Shown: one piece after another, positions 1 through 8,873 of the stretch
Position numbering within the stretch: position 1 is the stretch's first letter
Layout of the letters: each line of letters opens with the position of its first letter
Assembly: GCA_030427485.1 (NCBI GenBank)
Contig: JAUICG010000008.1
Location: 62,001-126,000 of the forward strand
DNA: 64,000 nucleotides
Direction: 5' to 3'
Source of the DNA: Gammaproteobacteria bacterium
Lineage (GTDB): Bacteria > Pseudomonadota > Gammaproteobacteria > Pseudomonadales > Halieaceae
Program-made: the position numbers and the translations under genes
The notes under the pieces: model-generated
Databases searched by the model: none
Seen by the model: the letters and a program-made list of their open reading frames with translations, nothing else
Told to the model about the DNA's origin: nothing

Positions 1-48
1 GCAATAGCCGGACGCGCTTTGCAACCCTGTAAAAGGGGGTTTACGAAA

Positions 49-540
49 ATGAGATTTCGCAGAGTATTCTGCTTCACCATTGGCCTGGAAATTTTCCTGC
101 TGGGCGTGAATGCCCGTGGCAGTTACGTCGTTGAGGCCGAGGGCGCGGCGGTAAACGCCGGATCATTGGCCTCCGGCGCCGACTTTGACTTTGTCGCGCA
201 TGACTTTGGCATGGAGGCCAAAGACGCTATCCGGATGTCACTCGATAAGCTGGGAAGCGCCGGTACTCTGCAGGGCAATCTGCTGTCATCCGCGCCAGGC
301 GAAGACTATTCCGACTACGACAGTGATTACGCGCCCCGCGCTGCAACCGGCCCGGCAGCCAGTACAGCCGGTGGCGCGAGTAACGCCCTGCTGACCACCG
401 CGAGCGATTCACTGCCTGAGGGTATGCAGGGCTTCTCACCGATTGATATCAATACGATTTTCTGGATTCTCGGCCCCTCGGAGTCTGCTTCTTTCAGCCA
501 GGTGATGGCCGCCCGCTTCGGTTTTTACGGGGGGCGATAA
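49..540 (+). CDS. Exported protein of unknown function
   Basis: Encodes 163 residues from the ATG at 49, which sits about 10 bases after an AAGGGGG Shine-Dalgarno stretch; an in-frame TTG at 19 is a poorer start. The N-terminus (MRFRRVF then a hydrophobic run to about residue 22) looks like a Sec signal peptide. The mature part is Ala/Gly/Ser-rich with an acidic, Tyr-containing patch (DYSDYDSDYA near residue 85) and no cysteines. I do not recognise a family. The next gene on the same strand is a long TPR protein 180 bases away, so the two could be co-expressed, but nothing links their functions. No PEP-CTERM sorting signal is visible at the C-terminus. Confidence 0.6.
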   Translation: MRFRRVFCFTIGLEIFLLGVNARGSYVVEAEGAAVNAGSLASGADFDFVAHDFGMEAKDAIRMSLDKLGSAGTLQGNLLSSAPGEDYSDYDSDYAPRAATGPAASTAGGASNALLTTASDSLPEGMQGFSPIDINTIFWILGPSESASFSQVMAARFGFYGGR

Positions 541-720
541 TGTTCGGGCGGTCGGTCGGAGAGAGTGTGTGAGCACGCGTACCGGCTGACACGGCGCAGT
601 TGATTTTTTAACAGGATGCACAGGTAAAACACGATAAAAACTTTAATCGATACACGCACCGGCTACTCGCGGTCACGAAGAGTAAGGCGCAGGCGACGAA
701 AGAAAAAAGTCAGCCCCGGT

Positions 721-3522
721 TTGCGGCGCATGCTGGTCGGCTCGGGAATTTTCCTGGGTCTGGCCGCCCTGGCGTTCACAATTTTTGTCCTGCGGCCGGA
801 ACCGAGTGTCGCGGATCGCGTCGACCAGGCGCTGGCCTTTAAAGCGCAGGGTGACATGGAGTCAGCCATCGTTGAACTGGAAGCGTCGCTGCTGCAGGAT
901 CCCAACAGCATCGATGTACGCTGGCTGCTGTCCGAACTCTACCTGGAACAACGCAACGGGGCGGATGCGCTCGGGCAGTTGAAGCGGGCGCAGGAACTGG
1001 GTGTCAGCGGGCGCGATTTCAATGATCGCTGGATCAGTGCGCTGCTGATGGATCGGCAGTACGACAAGGCGCTGGCGCGGCTGGCGTTTATGGCGCCGAC
1101 CGCGGAGGATTCCACGGTACTGATACTGCGCGGGCGGGCGCGCCTCGGCCTCGGCCGCTTTGAGGATGCGCGCGAGGCGTTCCTGGAAGCGCAGCGCATT
1201 ACCCCGGACAACCCGGATGCGCAGATAGGCCTGGCGATCGCCGCGTTCGGCCTCGATAACGTCGAGGAGGCGCAGCGCCTGGTGGAGGCGGGACTGGAAC
1301 AGGATCCGCAAAATTATCTCGGTTGGATGCTGAAGGGCGAGATCGCGATGTCGCTGTTCAACGCCGCTGGCGCCCAGCAGGCGTTTGAGCAGGCGCTGCG
1401 CACCGTCGAGGGAGATTTGCCGGCGCAATTGGCGGTAGTGCAATCCCTGCTGGTGCAGCAGAAATTTGAACAGGCCAGCGCCGACCTCGGTGCACTGCTG
1501 GAAAAATATCCAAGGGATCCGGGCCTGTTGTTGCTTTCCGCACAGAATGAATTGTCGGGCAACAACAATATCGACGCGGCCGAGGCGGCGTTGGCGCTCG
1601 CCCTGAGCCGCGCCCCCGACGACACCTCCTGCCTGTTGCTGATGGGTTGGGTGATGCTGATGAAAGGCGATCTCGAGAGCGCCCTGGAGAACCTCAACGC
1701 CCACCAGGTATTGCTGCCCGCAGACCCCGCCGGGGCGAAATTACTGGCATTCGTGCTCGTTCGCCGGGGCGAACTGCTGCGGGGTCTGGAAGTATTGCAG
1801 CGGGCGGTGGACAAGTCGCCGGAGGACATCGAACTGGTCACCTTGCTGGGCAACACCTACCTGCAGGCGGGTGAGCAGGAAAAGGCCAACATCTATTTTA
1901 GTCGAGCCGTCGCAATGGCGCCGAATGCCGCTGCCACCCGTACACGGTGGGCGACCAGTCTGCTGGCGACCGGGGATACGCGCGATGCGCTGCTGCAGCT
2001 GGAGGCGGCGGTTGCCGCCGATCCGGATTATGCGCGCGCGGAATTTCTCCTTGCGCGACTTTACTATCAACTGGGCGACTACAAAAAAACGCTGGCGACC
2101 GCCGCCAGTCTGTCAGAAAAGTATCCGCAGGATTCACGGCCCGCGGTACTGATGGCTGCGCTTGGCGAAGTCGGGGGAGACCGTGAAAGCGCCCTGGCGT
2201 ATTACCAGAGAAGCCTTGAATTGAACCCCGACAATATCCTCGGCAAGTACAATCTCGCGCGCATCTCCCTGCTGGCCGGCGATGTTGAAACGGCGCGTGA
2301 ACGATTCCACTCCGTGTTGCTCGCGCGGCCCGGGCATCTGCCGACTGTAGTCGCACTGGCAACGATCGCGCTGGATTTCGGCCGCCCGGAAGAGGCGCTC
2401 GCGCTGCTGGAGCAGGCGCGTGAACATAATGCAAACACACTGCCGTTCCTGCTCGAGCTGGCGCAGATGTACGGCCGTATGGGGCGTGATGCCGACGCCC
2501 TGCAGACGGCACAGGAAGCGGCCGTGCTGGCGCCCTACGACCCGGATGCCAGGCTGGTTCTCGGTCGCGCACAATTGCGCGCGGGCCAGACGGATGCCGC
2601 TCGGGAGACGCTGAGAAGTCTTGTGATGCAGGCGCCGGAGTCCGCTGACGCCCACTTCGAACTGGCGAAATTGCGATTGCGGGAGAAGGAGCCGCGAAGC
2701 GCGCAGGCGGCGCTGGAAAAAGCATTGGCTCTGGCGCCTGATCGCGTCGAGTTCAATGTCCTCCAGGCGCAAATGTCGCTGGCACAGGGCGACCATGACG
2801 CGGCCCTGGCGATCGCACAGGCTATTCAGGAGGCGCATCCGGACAGCGCCGAAGGCTTTATGCTGGCCGGTGAAATCATGATGTCGCAGCAGCAGCCGCA
2901 GGCGGCGCTCGCTGCCTATGAAACGGCGGTTGCCAACAGCGCGGCGCGCGCCCCGATGATAAAACTGCAGGCGGCGCACCGATACATGGGGAATAATGCC
3001 AGGGCCGATGTCATTTTGCGCAACTGGCTGAGCGCGCACGCCGAGGATGTGTCCGTCAGGATAATGCTCGCAACCTCCATGATGCAGGCGGGAGAACTCG
3101 AACTGGCTGAACGCGAGTACATCCAGGCACTGAAGTACCAGCCGGACAATGCCATCCTGCACAATAACCTGGCCTGGTTATACAGCCAGAAAGGGGATTC
3201 GCGGGCGCACGATCACGCCAAACGCGCGCTCGAACTACTGCCGGACAATCCCAATGTACTCGATACCTACGGCTGGATCCTGGCGCAGGGAGAAAGCCCT
3301 CACCAGGGTTTGTCGCTGTTGGAAAAAGCCATTGAACGAGCGCCCGGCGACCCCCTGATTCGCTACCACCTGGCCGGCACGCTGGCGCTTATCGGGCAGC
3401 CCTACCAGGCCCGCCGTGAGCTTGAAACTATTCTGGAATCCAATCAGACCGTGGTCGACACGCAGATTCTTGAACAGGCCATCAGGGACCTGCAGGAAAC
3501 GACCGCCGGCTCAGAAGGCTAA
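721..3522 (+). CDS. Membrane-anchored multi-TPR protein (PrsT-like)
   Basis: Encodes 933 residues from a TTG at 721, or 930 from the ATG at 730; neither has a clear Shine-Dalgarno site. A single hydrophobic segment at about residues 6-23 should anchor it in the inner membrane, with the rest periplasmic. The remainder is a long run of tetratricopeptide repeats with the usual spacing and motifs such as AxxAFxxALxxxPxN, rich in Ala, Leu and Glu. Length and repeat content resemble the TPR protein PrsT found in exosortase/PEP-CTERM exopolysaccharide loci, but there is no lipobox and no exosortase or EPS gene in view. I therefore call it only a TPR scaffold. The reading frame stays open upstream to 628 and is Arg/Lys-rich there, without a standard start codon. 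Confidence 0.75.
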   Translation: MRRMLVGSGIFLGLAALAFTIFVLRPEPSVADRVDQALAFKAQGDMESAIVELEASLLQDPNSIDVRWLLSELYLEQRNGADALGQLKRAQELGVSGRDFNDRWISALLMDRQYDKALARLAFMAPTAEDSTVLILRGRARLGLGRFEDAREAFLEAQRITPDNPDAQIGLAIAAFGLDNVEEAQRLVEAGLEQDPQNYLGWMLKGEIAMSLFNAAGAQQAFEQALRTVEGDLPAQLAVVQSLLVQQKFEQASADLGALLEKYPRDPGLLLLSAQNELSGNNNIDAAEAALALALSRAPDDTSCLLLMGWVMLMKGDLESALENLNAHQVLLPADPAGAKLLAFVLVRRGELLRGLEVLQRAVDKSPEDIELVTLLGNTYLQAGEQEKANIYFSRAVAMAPNAAATRTRWATSLLATGDTRDALLQLEAAVAADPDYARAEFLLARLYYQLGDYKKTLATAASLSEKYPQDSRPAVLMAALGEVGGDRESALAYYQRSLELNPDNILGKYNLARISLLAGDVETARERFHSVLLARPGHLPTVVALATIALDFGRPEEALALLEQAREHNANTLPFLLELAQMYGRMGRDADALQTAQEAAVLAPYDPDARLVLGRAQLRAGQTDAARETLRSLVMQAPESADAHFELAKLRLREKEPRSAQAALEKALALAPDRVEFNVLQAQMSLAQGDHDAALAIAQAIQEAHPDSAEGFMLAGEIMMSQQQPQAALAAYETAVANSAARAPMIKLQAAHRYMGNNARADVILRNWLSAHAEDVSVRIMLATSMMQAGELELAEREYIQALKYQPDNAILHNNLAWLYSQKGDSRAHDHAKRALELLPDNPNVLDTYGWILAQGESPHQGLSLLEKAIERAPGDPLIRYHLAGTLALIGQPYQARRELETILESNQTVVDTQILEQAIRDLQETTAGSEG

Positions 3523-3698
3523 CGCTTCTCCACGGCTGCTGTCCCGATACGCACTATGCCCGCCCTGAATTGCCGTCGCCATACCGCGACATGGTGCTAT
3601 GATTAGGCGGCGAACCGCACATACCCTGCCGGCACGGCCGCTGCGCCCCGCCGGGACCCGGGCCGTACCCGCCAGTGAAAATAACAGGAGATAGCACC

Positions 3699-5444
3699 AT
3701 GTACGACATCGTGATTCGAAATGGACTGTTGATAGACGGTAGCGGCGCGCCCGGACGTGTGAGTGACGTCGGAATCAGCGCGGGACGCATTACCGCCGTG
3801 GGCCGGGACCTGGAGGGCGCTGGCGCCCGTGAAATCGATGCCACGGGCCTTTTGGTGACGCCGGGCTGGGTGGACATCCACACGCACTACGACGGACAGG
3901 TATCCTGGGACCCGATGCTGACCCCGTCGAGCTGGAATGGCGTGACGACGGTGGTGATGGGCAATTGCGGTGTCGGCTTCGCCCCGGTTGTTCCCGGTAA
4001 GGAAGACTATTTGATCCAGCTCATGGAGGGGGTGGAGGATATCCCCGGTTCTGCGCTCGCAGAGGGCATCCAGTGGGATTGGGAAACGTTTCCACAGTAT
4101 CTGGATGCGATAGAAAAACTGCCGCACGCGATCGATTTCGGCGCACAGGTGCCCCACGGCTCTGTGCGCACTTACGTGATGGGCGAGCGCGGCGCGCGAA
4201 ATGAAAAGGCCTCCGCGGAAGAGGTCGAGGCGATGGCGGCAATCGTCCGTGAAGGACTGCAGGCCGGCGCGCTGGGATTTTCCACCACGCGCACAATTCT
4301 GCACCGCGCGAAAGATGGCGAACTGGCGCCCGGTACCACAGCCGACCGCGAGGAGGTGATCGGTATCGGCCGCGTGCTCGGCGAAGTCGGTTTCGGTGTT
4401 TTCGAGGTGGCCAGCGACCTGGCGCCGGAGGAGGAGGAACTGGCGTGGATGCGCCAGATAGGCCGGGAAACCGGTCGACCGGTGACGTTTGCCTGCCTGC
4501 AGAGCAGCGCAGACCCCGGGCAGTGGCAGCGTTTGCTGGCGGCGGTGGATGAGGACCGTGCAGCCGGCGGTACCCTGACGCCGCAGGTCGCACAGCGCCC
4601 GGCCGGCGTGTTGTTCAGCCTGGAGAGTTCGGGTCACCCGTTCTTTCTGCACGCGGGCTACCAGAAAGTCGCGCACCTGCCGTTGGCGGAGCGTGCGGCG
4701 GCGCTGCGCGACCCGGCGCTGCGCAGGGAGATCATCGCTAACCCTCCCGACCTGGCCGGTTTGCCTGAGGTCTTTACTGCGACGCTCACTGCATGGGACA
4801 AGATGTTTCCGCTGGGAGATCCCGTTGACTACGAACCGGCCCCGGAGAAAAGCGTGCGCGCGCAAGCCAGGGTCGCCGGCTGTAGCGAAGCCGAGTTCGC
4901 CTACGACACGATGCTTGCGAATGAGGGCAGGGGGATTCTTTACATGCCGCTGCTCGGCTACGCCAATGGCGATTTCGAGGCGCTGCGTGAGATGATGTTG
5001 CACCCGCACGCGGTGTTCGGCCTGTCCGATGGCGGTGCGCACTGCGGGTTGATCTGCGATGCCAGTATGCCCAGCTACCTGCTGACCTACTGGGCGCGCG
5101 ATCGCAATCGTGGCGAGCGCATCCCGATCGAACAACTGGTGCACAACCAGACGCAGCGCACGGCGAATTTTTATGGCCTGAATGATCGCGGCCTGATCGC
5201 TCCCGGAATGAAGGCCGATATCAATGTGATCGACTACGACAGGCTCACGCTCCATCCGCCGGAAATGGTATACGACCTGCCGGCCGGCGCGCGGCGCCTG
5301 GTGCAGCGTGTCGATGGTTACAGGGTGACGATCTGCAGCGGTGAAGTGATCCGGGAGGATGGACGCGATACCGGAGCGATGCCGGGCAAACTGGTGCGCG
5401 GTCCGCAGCCGCAACCGGAGCTGCATGCGCGGCAGGTGGCCTGA
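3699..5444 (+). CDS. N-acyl-D-amino-acid deacylase-like amidohydrolase
   Basis: Encodes 581 residues from the ATG at 3699, preceded by ACAGGAG at 3684-3690; a GTG at 3675 is in frame but less likely. It is an amidohydrolase-superfamily enzyme of the D-aminoacylase (N-acyl-D-amino-acid deacylase) type, expected to remove acyl groups from N-acyl D-amino acids or related amides using zinc. Seen in the sequence: the N-terminal beta-sandwich start YDIVIRNGLLIDGSG, the metal motif DIHTHYDGQ near residue 66, the GNCG motif that supplies the family's cysteine ligand, and the late LSDGGAHCG segment with the conserved Asp. Its stop overlaps the start of the next gene by one base, so the two are translationally coupled. 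A second family member lies at 57624. Exact substrate is unknown. Confidence 0.85.
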   Translation: MYDIVIRNGLLIDGSGAPGRVSDVGISAGRITAVGRDLEGAGAREIDATGLLVTPGWVDIHTHYDGQVSWDPMLTPSSWNGVTTVVMGNCGVGFAPVVPGKEDYLIQLMEGVEDIPGSALAEGIQWDWETFPQYLDAIEKLPHAIDFGAQVPHGSVRTYVMGERGARNEKASAEEVEAMAAIVREGLQAGALGFSTTRTILHRAKDGELAPGTTADREEVIGIGRVLGEVGFGVFEVASDLAPEEEELAWMRQIGRETGRPVTFACLQSSADPGQWQRLLAAVDEDRAAGGTLTPQVAQRPAGVLFSLESSGHPFFLHAGYQKVAHLPLAERAAALRDPALRREIIANPPDLAGLPEVFTATLTAWDKMFPLGDPVDYEPAPEKSVRAQARVAGCSEAEFAYDTMLANEGRGILYMPLLGYANGDFEALREMMLHPHAVFGLSDGGAHCGLICDASMPSYLLTYWARDRNRGERIPIEQLVHNQTQRTANFYGLNDRGLIAPGMKADINVIDYDRLTLHPPEMVYDLPAGARRLVQRVDGYRVTICSGEVIREDGRDTGAMPGKLVRGPQPQPELHARQVA

Positions 5445-6223
5445 TGGCGCGTCTCAGTAAGCTCAGTCGCTCCATCGAGGGCAGTGTCGCCATTATCACC
5501 GGCGCCGCCAGCGGCATGGGGCGCGCGACCGCGCACCTGTTCGCCGATGAGGGCGCACGGCTGGCGATTATCGATATCAATGCCGGTGCGCTGGAGTCGG
5601 TGGCCGCGGAAGTCGAGAGTGTCGGCGCCGAGGTCCTGGCGCTGACCGTGGACCTGGCCGATCGCGAGGCCGTGGAGGCGGCTGTTGCGCAGGTCGCCGG
5701 ACATTTCGGGGGTATCGACATCCTGGTCAATAATGCCGGTTTTGCACTGCTGGCGGAGGTGGATGCCGACGACTACCCCAACGCCTGGGATACCTCGCTG
5801 GCGGTGATGGCGACGGCCCAGGCCTGGGCCATACGCGCCGCCTTGCCATTTCTGCGCAAGTCACCCCACCCGAGAATCGTGAATGTGGCCTCCACGGAAG
5901 CGCACGGCGCGACGCGCTATAACAGCGCCTATGTCGTGGCCAAACACGCCTCCCTGGGCCTGACCCGCGCGATGGCGGTCGATCTCGGCAAGGAGGGCAT
6001 CACTGTCAACTGTGTATGCCCCGGCCCGGTGCGCACCGGCATCACCGATGCGATTCCGGAGGAGGCCAAGCAGACCTTCGCCAACCGTCGCACCGCGCTG
6101 CGGCGCTATGCCGAACCGGAAGAGGTCGCCCATGCGACGCTGAGCCTGGTACTGCCTGCCTCGGGTTTTATTACTGGCGCCACGCTGCTGGTCGATGGCG
6201 GCGTCACCATCCGCAACGCCTGA
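5444..6223 (+). CDS. Short-chain dehydrogenase/reductase (SDR)
   Basis: Encodes 259 residues. Its ATG overlaps the stop of the deacylase-like gene (TGATG), showing an operon. It has the classical SDR features: the Rossmann glycine motif TGAASGMGRA near residue 19, NNAG near residue 90, a catalytic Ser in NVAST, the catalytic pair YVVAK, and a C-terminal GATLLVDGG. Classical SDRs oxidise or reduce alcohol/carbonyl groups with NAD(P). Acidic residue placement after the second strand (IDIN) suggests NAD rather than NADP, which is inference. Substrate cannot be read from sequence; the pairing with an amidohydrolase suggests that it acts on a product of deacylation or in the same catabolic route. 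Confidence 0.85.
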   Translation: MARLSKLSRSIEGSVAIITGAASGMGRATAHLFADEGARLAIIDINAGALESVAAEVESVGAEVLALTVDLADREAVEAAVAQVAGHFGGIDILVNNAGFALLAEVDADDYPNAWDTSLAVMATAQAWAIRAALPFLRKSPHPRIVNVASTEAHGATRYNSAYVVAKHASLGLTRAMAVDLGKEGITVNCVCPGPVRTGITDAIPEEAKQTFANRRTALRRYAEPEEVAHATLSLVLPASGFITGATLLVDGGVTIRNA

Positions 6224-6243
6224 GCGCCGCTGCCGCATTACAG

Positions 6244-7428
6244 CTAGCGGTTGCGCCCCAGTTTCTCGTGCGCATCCACCCATTCGTTCCTGCCGGTTTC
6301 CGGGTCGCGTTTCTGCGACGCGCCCAGCGATAGTTCGCCGGCGACCACCAGCGCCGCGGCGATTTCAATCAGCTTGTACGCCTTGCCCTGTCCATAGCAG
6401 CCCATCAGTTCCAGGCATTCGCGCTGGGTGGCGAGATTGGTGCCGCCTCCGTAGGAAGCCATGATCAGCGCCGGGAAAGTGATGGAGTAGTACAGGTCAC
6501 CGCTTTTGGTGATGTAGTGGTACACGGAGCACTGGTTGGCCTCGCCGATGTTGGCCATGTCCTGCCCGGTCGCCATGAACAGCGCAGCCAGCCCATTGGC
6601 CGGGTGCGCGGCATTGTTGGAGGCGCCCACCAGGAAAGTGGCGAGATTGGCCACGCCGAAACCGAAATGCATCTGTTCCGGGGTAATGCGCAGCACGTCC
6701 TGCAACACCTGTCGCGGGATGGTCAGTTCGGCGGTGACGCGACGTCCGCGGCCCTTCAGGGAATTGACATAGGAGGTCCGCTTCTCGGTATCCATGCCGC
6801 CGGAGAGCATATAGCCACGCAAACCCGGATACTGCGCCTTGATCCATTCGCAGGCGACGTAGGTGGCCTTGCCGGTCATGTTCTGCCCGGCGGCGTCGCC
6901 CGTGCTGTAGTCGAACCGGGTGTAGACGATGCCGTGCACGATGTACTGTTCGATTTCCAGCAGTTTGCCCACGGAGGTCGTCGACTCCGCCTGTGCCTTG
7001 ATCGCGTCAAAGTTTGCGCTGAGCCATTGGCCGAAGTCCCGCGCCTCGCGGGCATTGCGGAAGATGAACGCGGGGGCGCGCTGCATCGACTCGCCCATCA
7101 CTGTCGTCATGATGCCGCCGCTTTCGCGTATCACCCGCATACCCCGGTTGTAACTGGCGACCAGCGTACCCTCGACCGTGGCCATCGGGACATAGAACTC
7201 GCCCTTGGCATGCTCGCCGTTGACCAGCAGCGGGCCGGCGACGCCGATGGGTACCTGCGCCACGCCGAAGAGATGCTCGCAGTTCCCGGACATGGTGTCC
7301 GGGTCGAAGGAGAATGCCTTCGTATGCTTGAGGCTGGTGCCGGATTTTTCCTCGAGGAATTGCTGGCGCTGGCTGATGATGTCGCTGCTGTAATCGTTGT
7401 CGTTGCTGCGGGGAATTTTTGAACTCAT
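6244..7428 (-). CDS. Hydroxymethylglutaryl-CoA reductase homologue (class I-like)
   Basis: Encodes 394 residues from the ATG at 7428, with AGGAG eight bases upstream. HMG-CoA reductase converts HMG-CoA to mevalonate using NAD(P)H. The family blocks are present in order: GVAQVPIGVAGPL, PMATVEGTLVAS with the catalytic Glu, GDAAGQNM, a DTEKR segment aligning with the catalytic Lys of the usual DKKPAA motif, ATGQD with the catalytic Asp, GGGTNLATQRECLELMG, GELSLGA, and the C-terminal AHEKLGRNR with the catalytic His. All four catalytic residues can therefore be placed, although the lysine motif is divergent (EKRTSYVNS instead of DKKPAAINW). No other mevalonate-pathway gene is nearby. It is divergent from a TetR-family gene, and the promoter between them carries repeated operators. 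Confidence 0.85.
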   Translation of the reverse strand: MSSKIPRSNDNDYSSDIISQRQQFLEEKSGTSLKHTKAFSFDPDTMSGNCEHLFGVAQVPIGVAGPLLVNGEHAKGEFYVPMATVEGTLVASYNRGMRVIRESGGIMTTVMGESMQRAPAFIFRNAREARDFGQWLSANFDAIKAQAESTTSVGKLLEIEQYIVHGIVYTRFDYSTGDAAGQNMTGKATYVACEWIKAQYPGLRGYMLSGGMDTEKRTSYVNSLKGRGRRVTAELTIPRQVLQDVLRITPEQMHFGFGVANLATFLVGASNNAAHPANGLAALFMATGQDMANIGEANQCSVYHYITKSGDLYYSITFPALIMASYGGGTNLATQRECLELMGCYGQGKAYKLIEIAAALVVAGELSLGASQKRDPETGRNEWVDAHEKLGRNR

Positions 7429-7446
7429 GGTGGCGCTCCTTTAAAC

Positions 7447-7503
7447 TGGACAGTGTCAAGATTTGCGTGGTACGATACGCCGGAATTTGGACAGTGTCAA
7501 GAT
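7447..7503. promoter_or_regulatory. Divergent promoter with two identical operator repeats
   Basis: TGGACAGTGTCAAGAT occurs twice, at 7447-7462 and 7488-7503, 41 bp apart (about four helical turns). The core GACA-G-TGTC is an inverted repeat, as expected for a TetR-type dimer. On the minus strand, TTGACA (7495-7500) lies 17 bp from TATCGT (7472-7477), giving a good promoter for the reductase. On the plus strand, TGGACA (7447-7452) lies 18 bp from TACGAT (7471-7476), giving a promoter for the regulator. Each operator overlaps one -35 box and lies downstream of the other start site. Repression of both genes by the TetR protein is inference. Confidence 0.75.
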
Positions 7504-7522
7504 CAGTGGCTGGAAGTCAATC

Positions 7523-8146
7523 ATGGCAAGCGCGCGCAGCAATCAGAGGAAGGGCTATCATCACGGCGACCTGAAAGCCGCACTACTGGACGAGACCGCG
7601 CGGATTCTGCGCGATGAGGGGGAGGATGCCCTCTCGCTGCGGCGTCTGGCAGCCAATATCGGCGTGTCGCGTACCGCGCCCTACCACCATTTCAAGGACA
7701 AGCAAAATTTGCTGGGCGCGGTGGCCGAGGAGGGGTTTGTCCGCTTCAACCGGGCGATGCAAAAGGCGCTGGAACAAGGGCGGGGCAGGGGCGGTGAACA
7801 GGCTACGCGGGATTATGTGGCGGCCTATGTGAGTTTTGCTGTGAGTAACAGCGAATACTATGATCTGATGTACGGCAGCAAGCTCTGGCGTTCCGCAAGT
7901 CTTACTGCAACGCTGTTGTCATCCGCCCGCGGCACGCTGCGGGCGGAAGTGGAACGCATACAGCAGTTGCAGGCGCGCGGCCTCGTCGCCGGAACGCTCG
8001 ATCCATTGCGCTTTACACAGGTTTCCTGGGGTATGCTGCACGGCATCAGTCGCCTGCTGATTGACGGTGTGTACACGGACACGGCTTCCGTGGCGCCAAT
8101 TTGCGAAACCGCTGCGGCGATGCTGTGGCAGCAACTGAAGAGGTAG
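7523..8146 (+). CDS. TetR-family transcriptional regulator with WHG domain
   Basis: Encodes 207 residues from the ATG at 7523; an in-frame ATG-less extension back to 7463 would run through the operator region and is unlikely. The N-terminal 55 residues form the TetR helix-turn-helix (LSLRRLAANIGVSRTAPYHHF). The C-terminal half contains WGMLHGISRLLIDG, the signature of the WHG (TetR_C_33) ligand-binding domain. It probably represses itself and the divergent HMG-CoA reductase homologue through the two repeats at 7447-7503. The following gene starts eight bases after its stop, so the regulator is likely co-transcribed with the DsbA/HCCA-like protein. The inducer is unknown. Confidence 0.9.
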   Translation: MASARSNQRKGYHHGDLKAALLDETARILRDEGEDALSLRRLAANIGVSRTAPYHHFKDKQNLLGAVAEEGFVRFNRAMQKALEQGRGRGGEQATRDYVAAYVSFAVSNSEYYDLMYGSKLWRSASLTATLLSSARGTLRAEVERIQQLQARGLVAGTLDPLRFTQVSWGMLHGISRLLIDGVYTDTASVAPICETAAAMLWQQLKR

Positions 8147-8154
8147 GAAACGCT

Positions 8155-8814
8155 ATGGCCGAGCTTGAAGTCGACCTGTATTTTTCTTTTCGCAGCCCCT
8201 GGTCCTATTACGGTGTCTCGCAGATGTACGACCTGCAGCAGGCGTATGGGCTGCGGGTAAACCTGCTGGTGGTCAATCCGATCTATATCCGCTACAACGA
8301 CTTCTTCGACAAGGCGCATGAAAAGTGGCGCCCCTATTTCCTGACGGACCTGCTGCGCTATTCCGAGTACCGGGGACTGCCCATCGGAATGCCCCGACCG
8401 GATCCGATCAATGAAAACCTCCCGGCCGACGACCCCGGCCATCTCGTCCACACATTGAGCCCTCTCGGCCTCGCCGCCTGTGCCGCCGGGCGCGGTATGG
8501 AGTTCGCGCGGGAAGTATCCGCCGTCGTCTGGGACGGCCGGGTCGACGGCTGGGACCAGGGCGATCACCTGGCGCTGGCAGCGCAGCGCGCCGGGCTGGA
8601 ACTGCACGCGCTGCAACAGTGGGTGGACGCCAACGCCGATCGTTGGCCAGGGCAGTTGCTGGCCAATGATCGCGCCCTTGAAGAGCATCACTGGGGGGTG
8701 CCCACGATGGTTTTCCAGGGCGAGCCCTTTTTCGGCCAGGACAAAATAGAGTTACTGCTGTGGCGCATGCAGCAGAAAGGTTTGCAGAAACGTAACCATT
8801 CAAACAGCCACTGA
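8155..8814 (+). CDS. DsbA/2-hydroxychromene-2-carboxylate isomerase-like protein
   Basis: Encodes 219 residues from the ATG at 8155, with AGGTAGGA just upstream. It belongs to the thioredoxin-fold DsbA family in the branch of HCCA isomerase and kappa-class glutathione transferase. Supporting features are the N-terminal LYFSFRSPWSYYG (active-site Ser in place of the thioredoxin Cys) and the C-terminal WGVPTMVFQGEPFFGQD with the cis-proline GVPT, a hallmark of the group. Members use glutathione to isomerise or conjugate aromatic and other carbonyl substrates. Its position directly behind the TetR gene suggests common control with the reductase. Substrate is unknown; an HCCA isomerase role in naphthalene breakdown is not supported by neighbours. 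Confidence 0.8.
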   Translation: MAELEVDLYFSFRSPWSYYGVSQMYDLQQAYGLRVNLLVVNPIYIRYNDFFDKAHEKWRPYFLTDLLRYSEYRGLPIGMPRPDPINENLPADDPGHLVHTLSPLGLAACAAGRGMEFAREVSAVVWDGRVDGWDQGDHLALAAQRAGLELHALQQWVDANADRWPGQLLANDRALEEHHWGVPTMVFQGEPFFGQDKIELLLWRMQQKGLQKRNHSNSH

Positions 8815-8873
8815 TTCAGTTGGTGGAGCACCCGGTGCCAGCGGTGGGCGATTTGCAGAGACAGGGTAAACGA

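Noticed and set aside
3603..5426. A 607-codon open frame on the minus strand
   Set aside because: It is antisense to the deacylase-like gene, whose metal motifs, start site and coupling to the SDR gene are clear.
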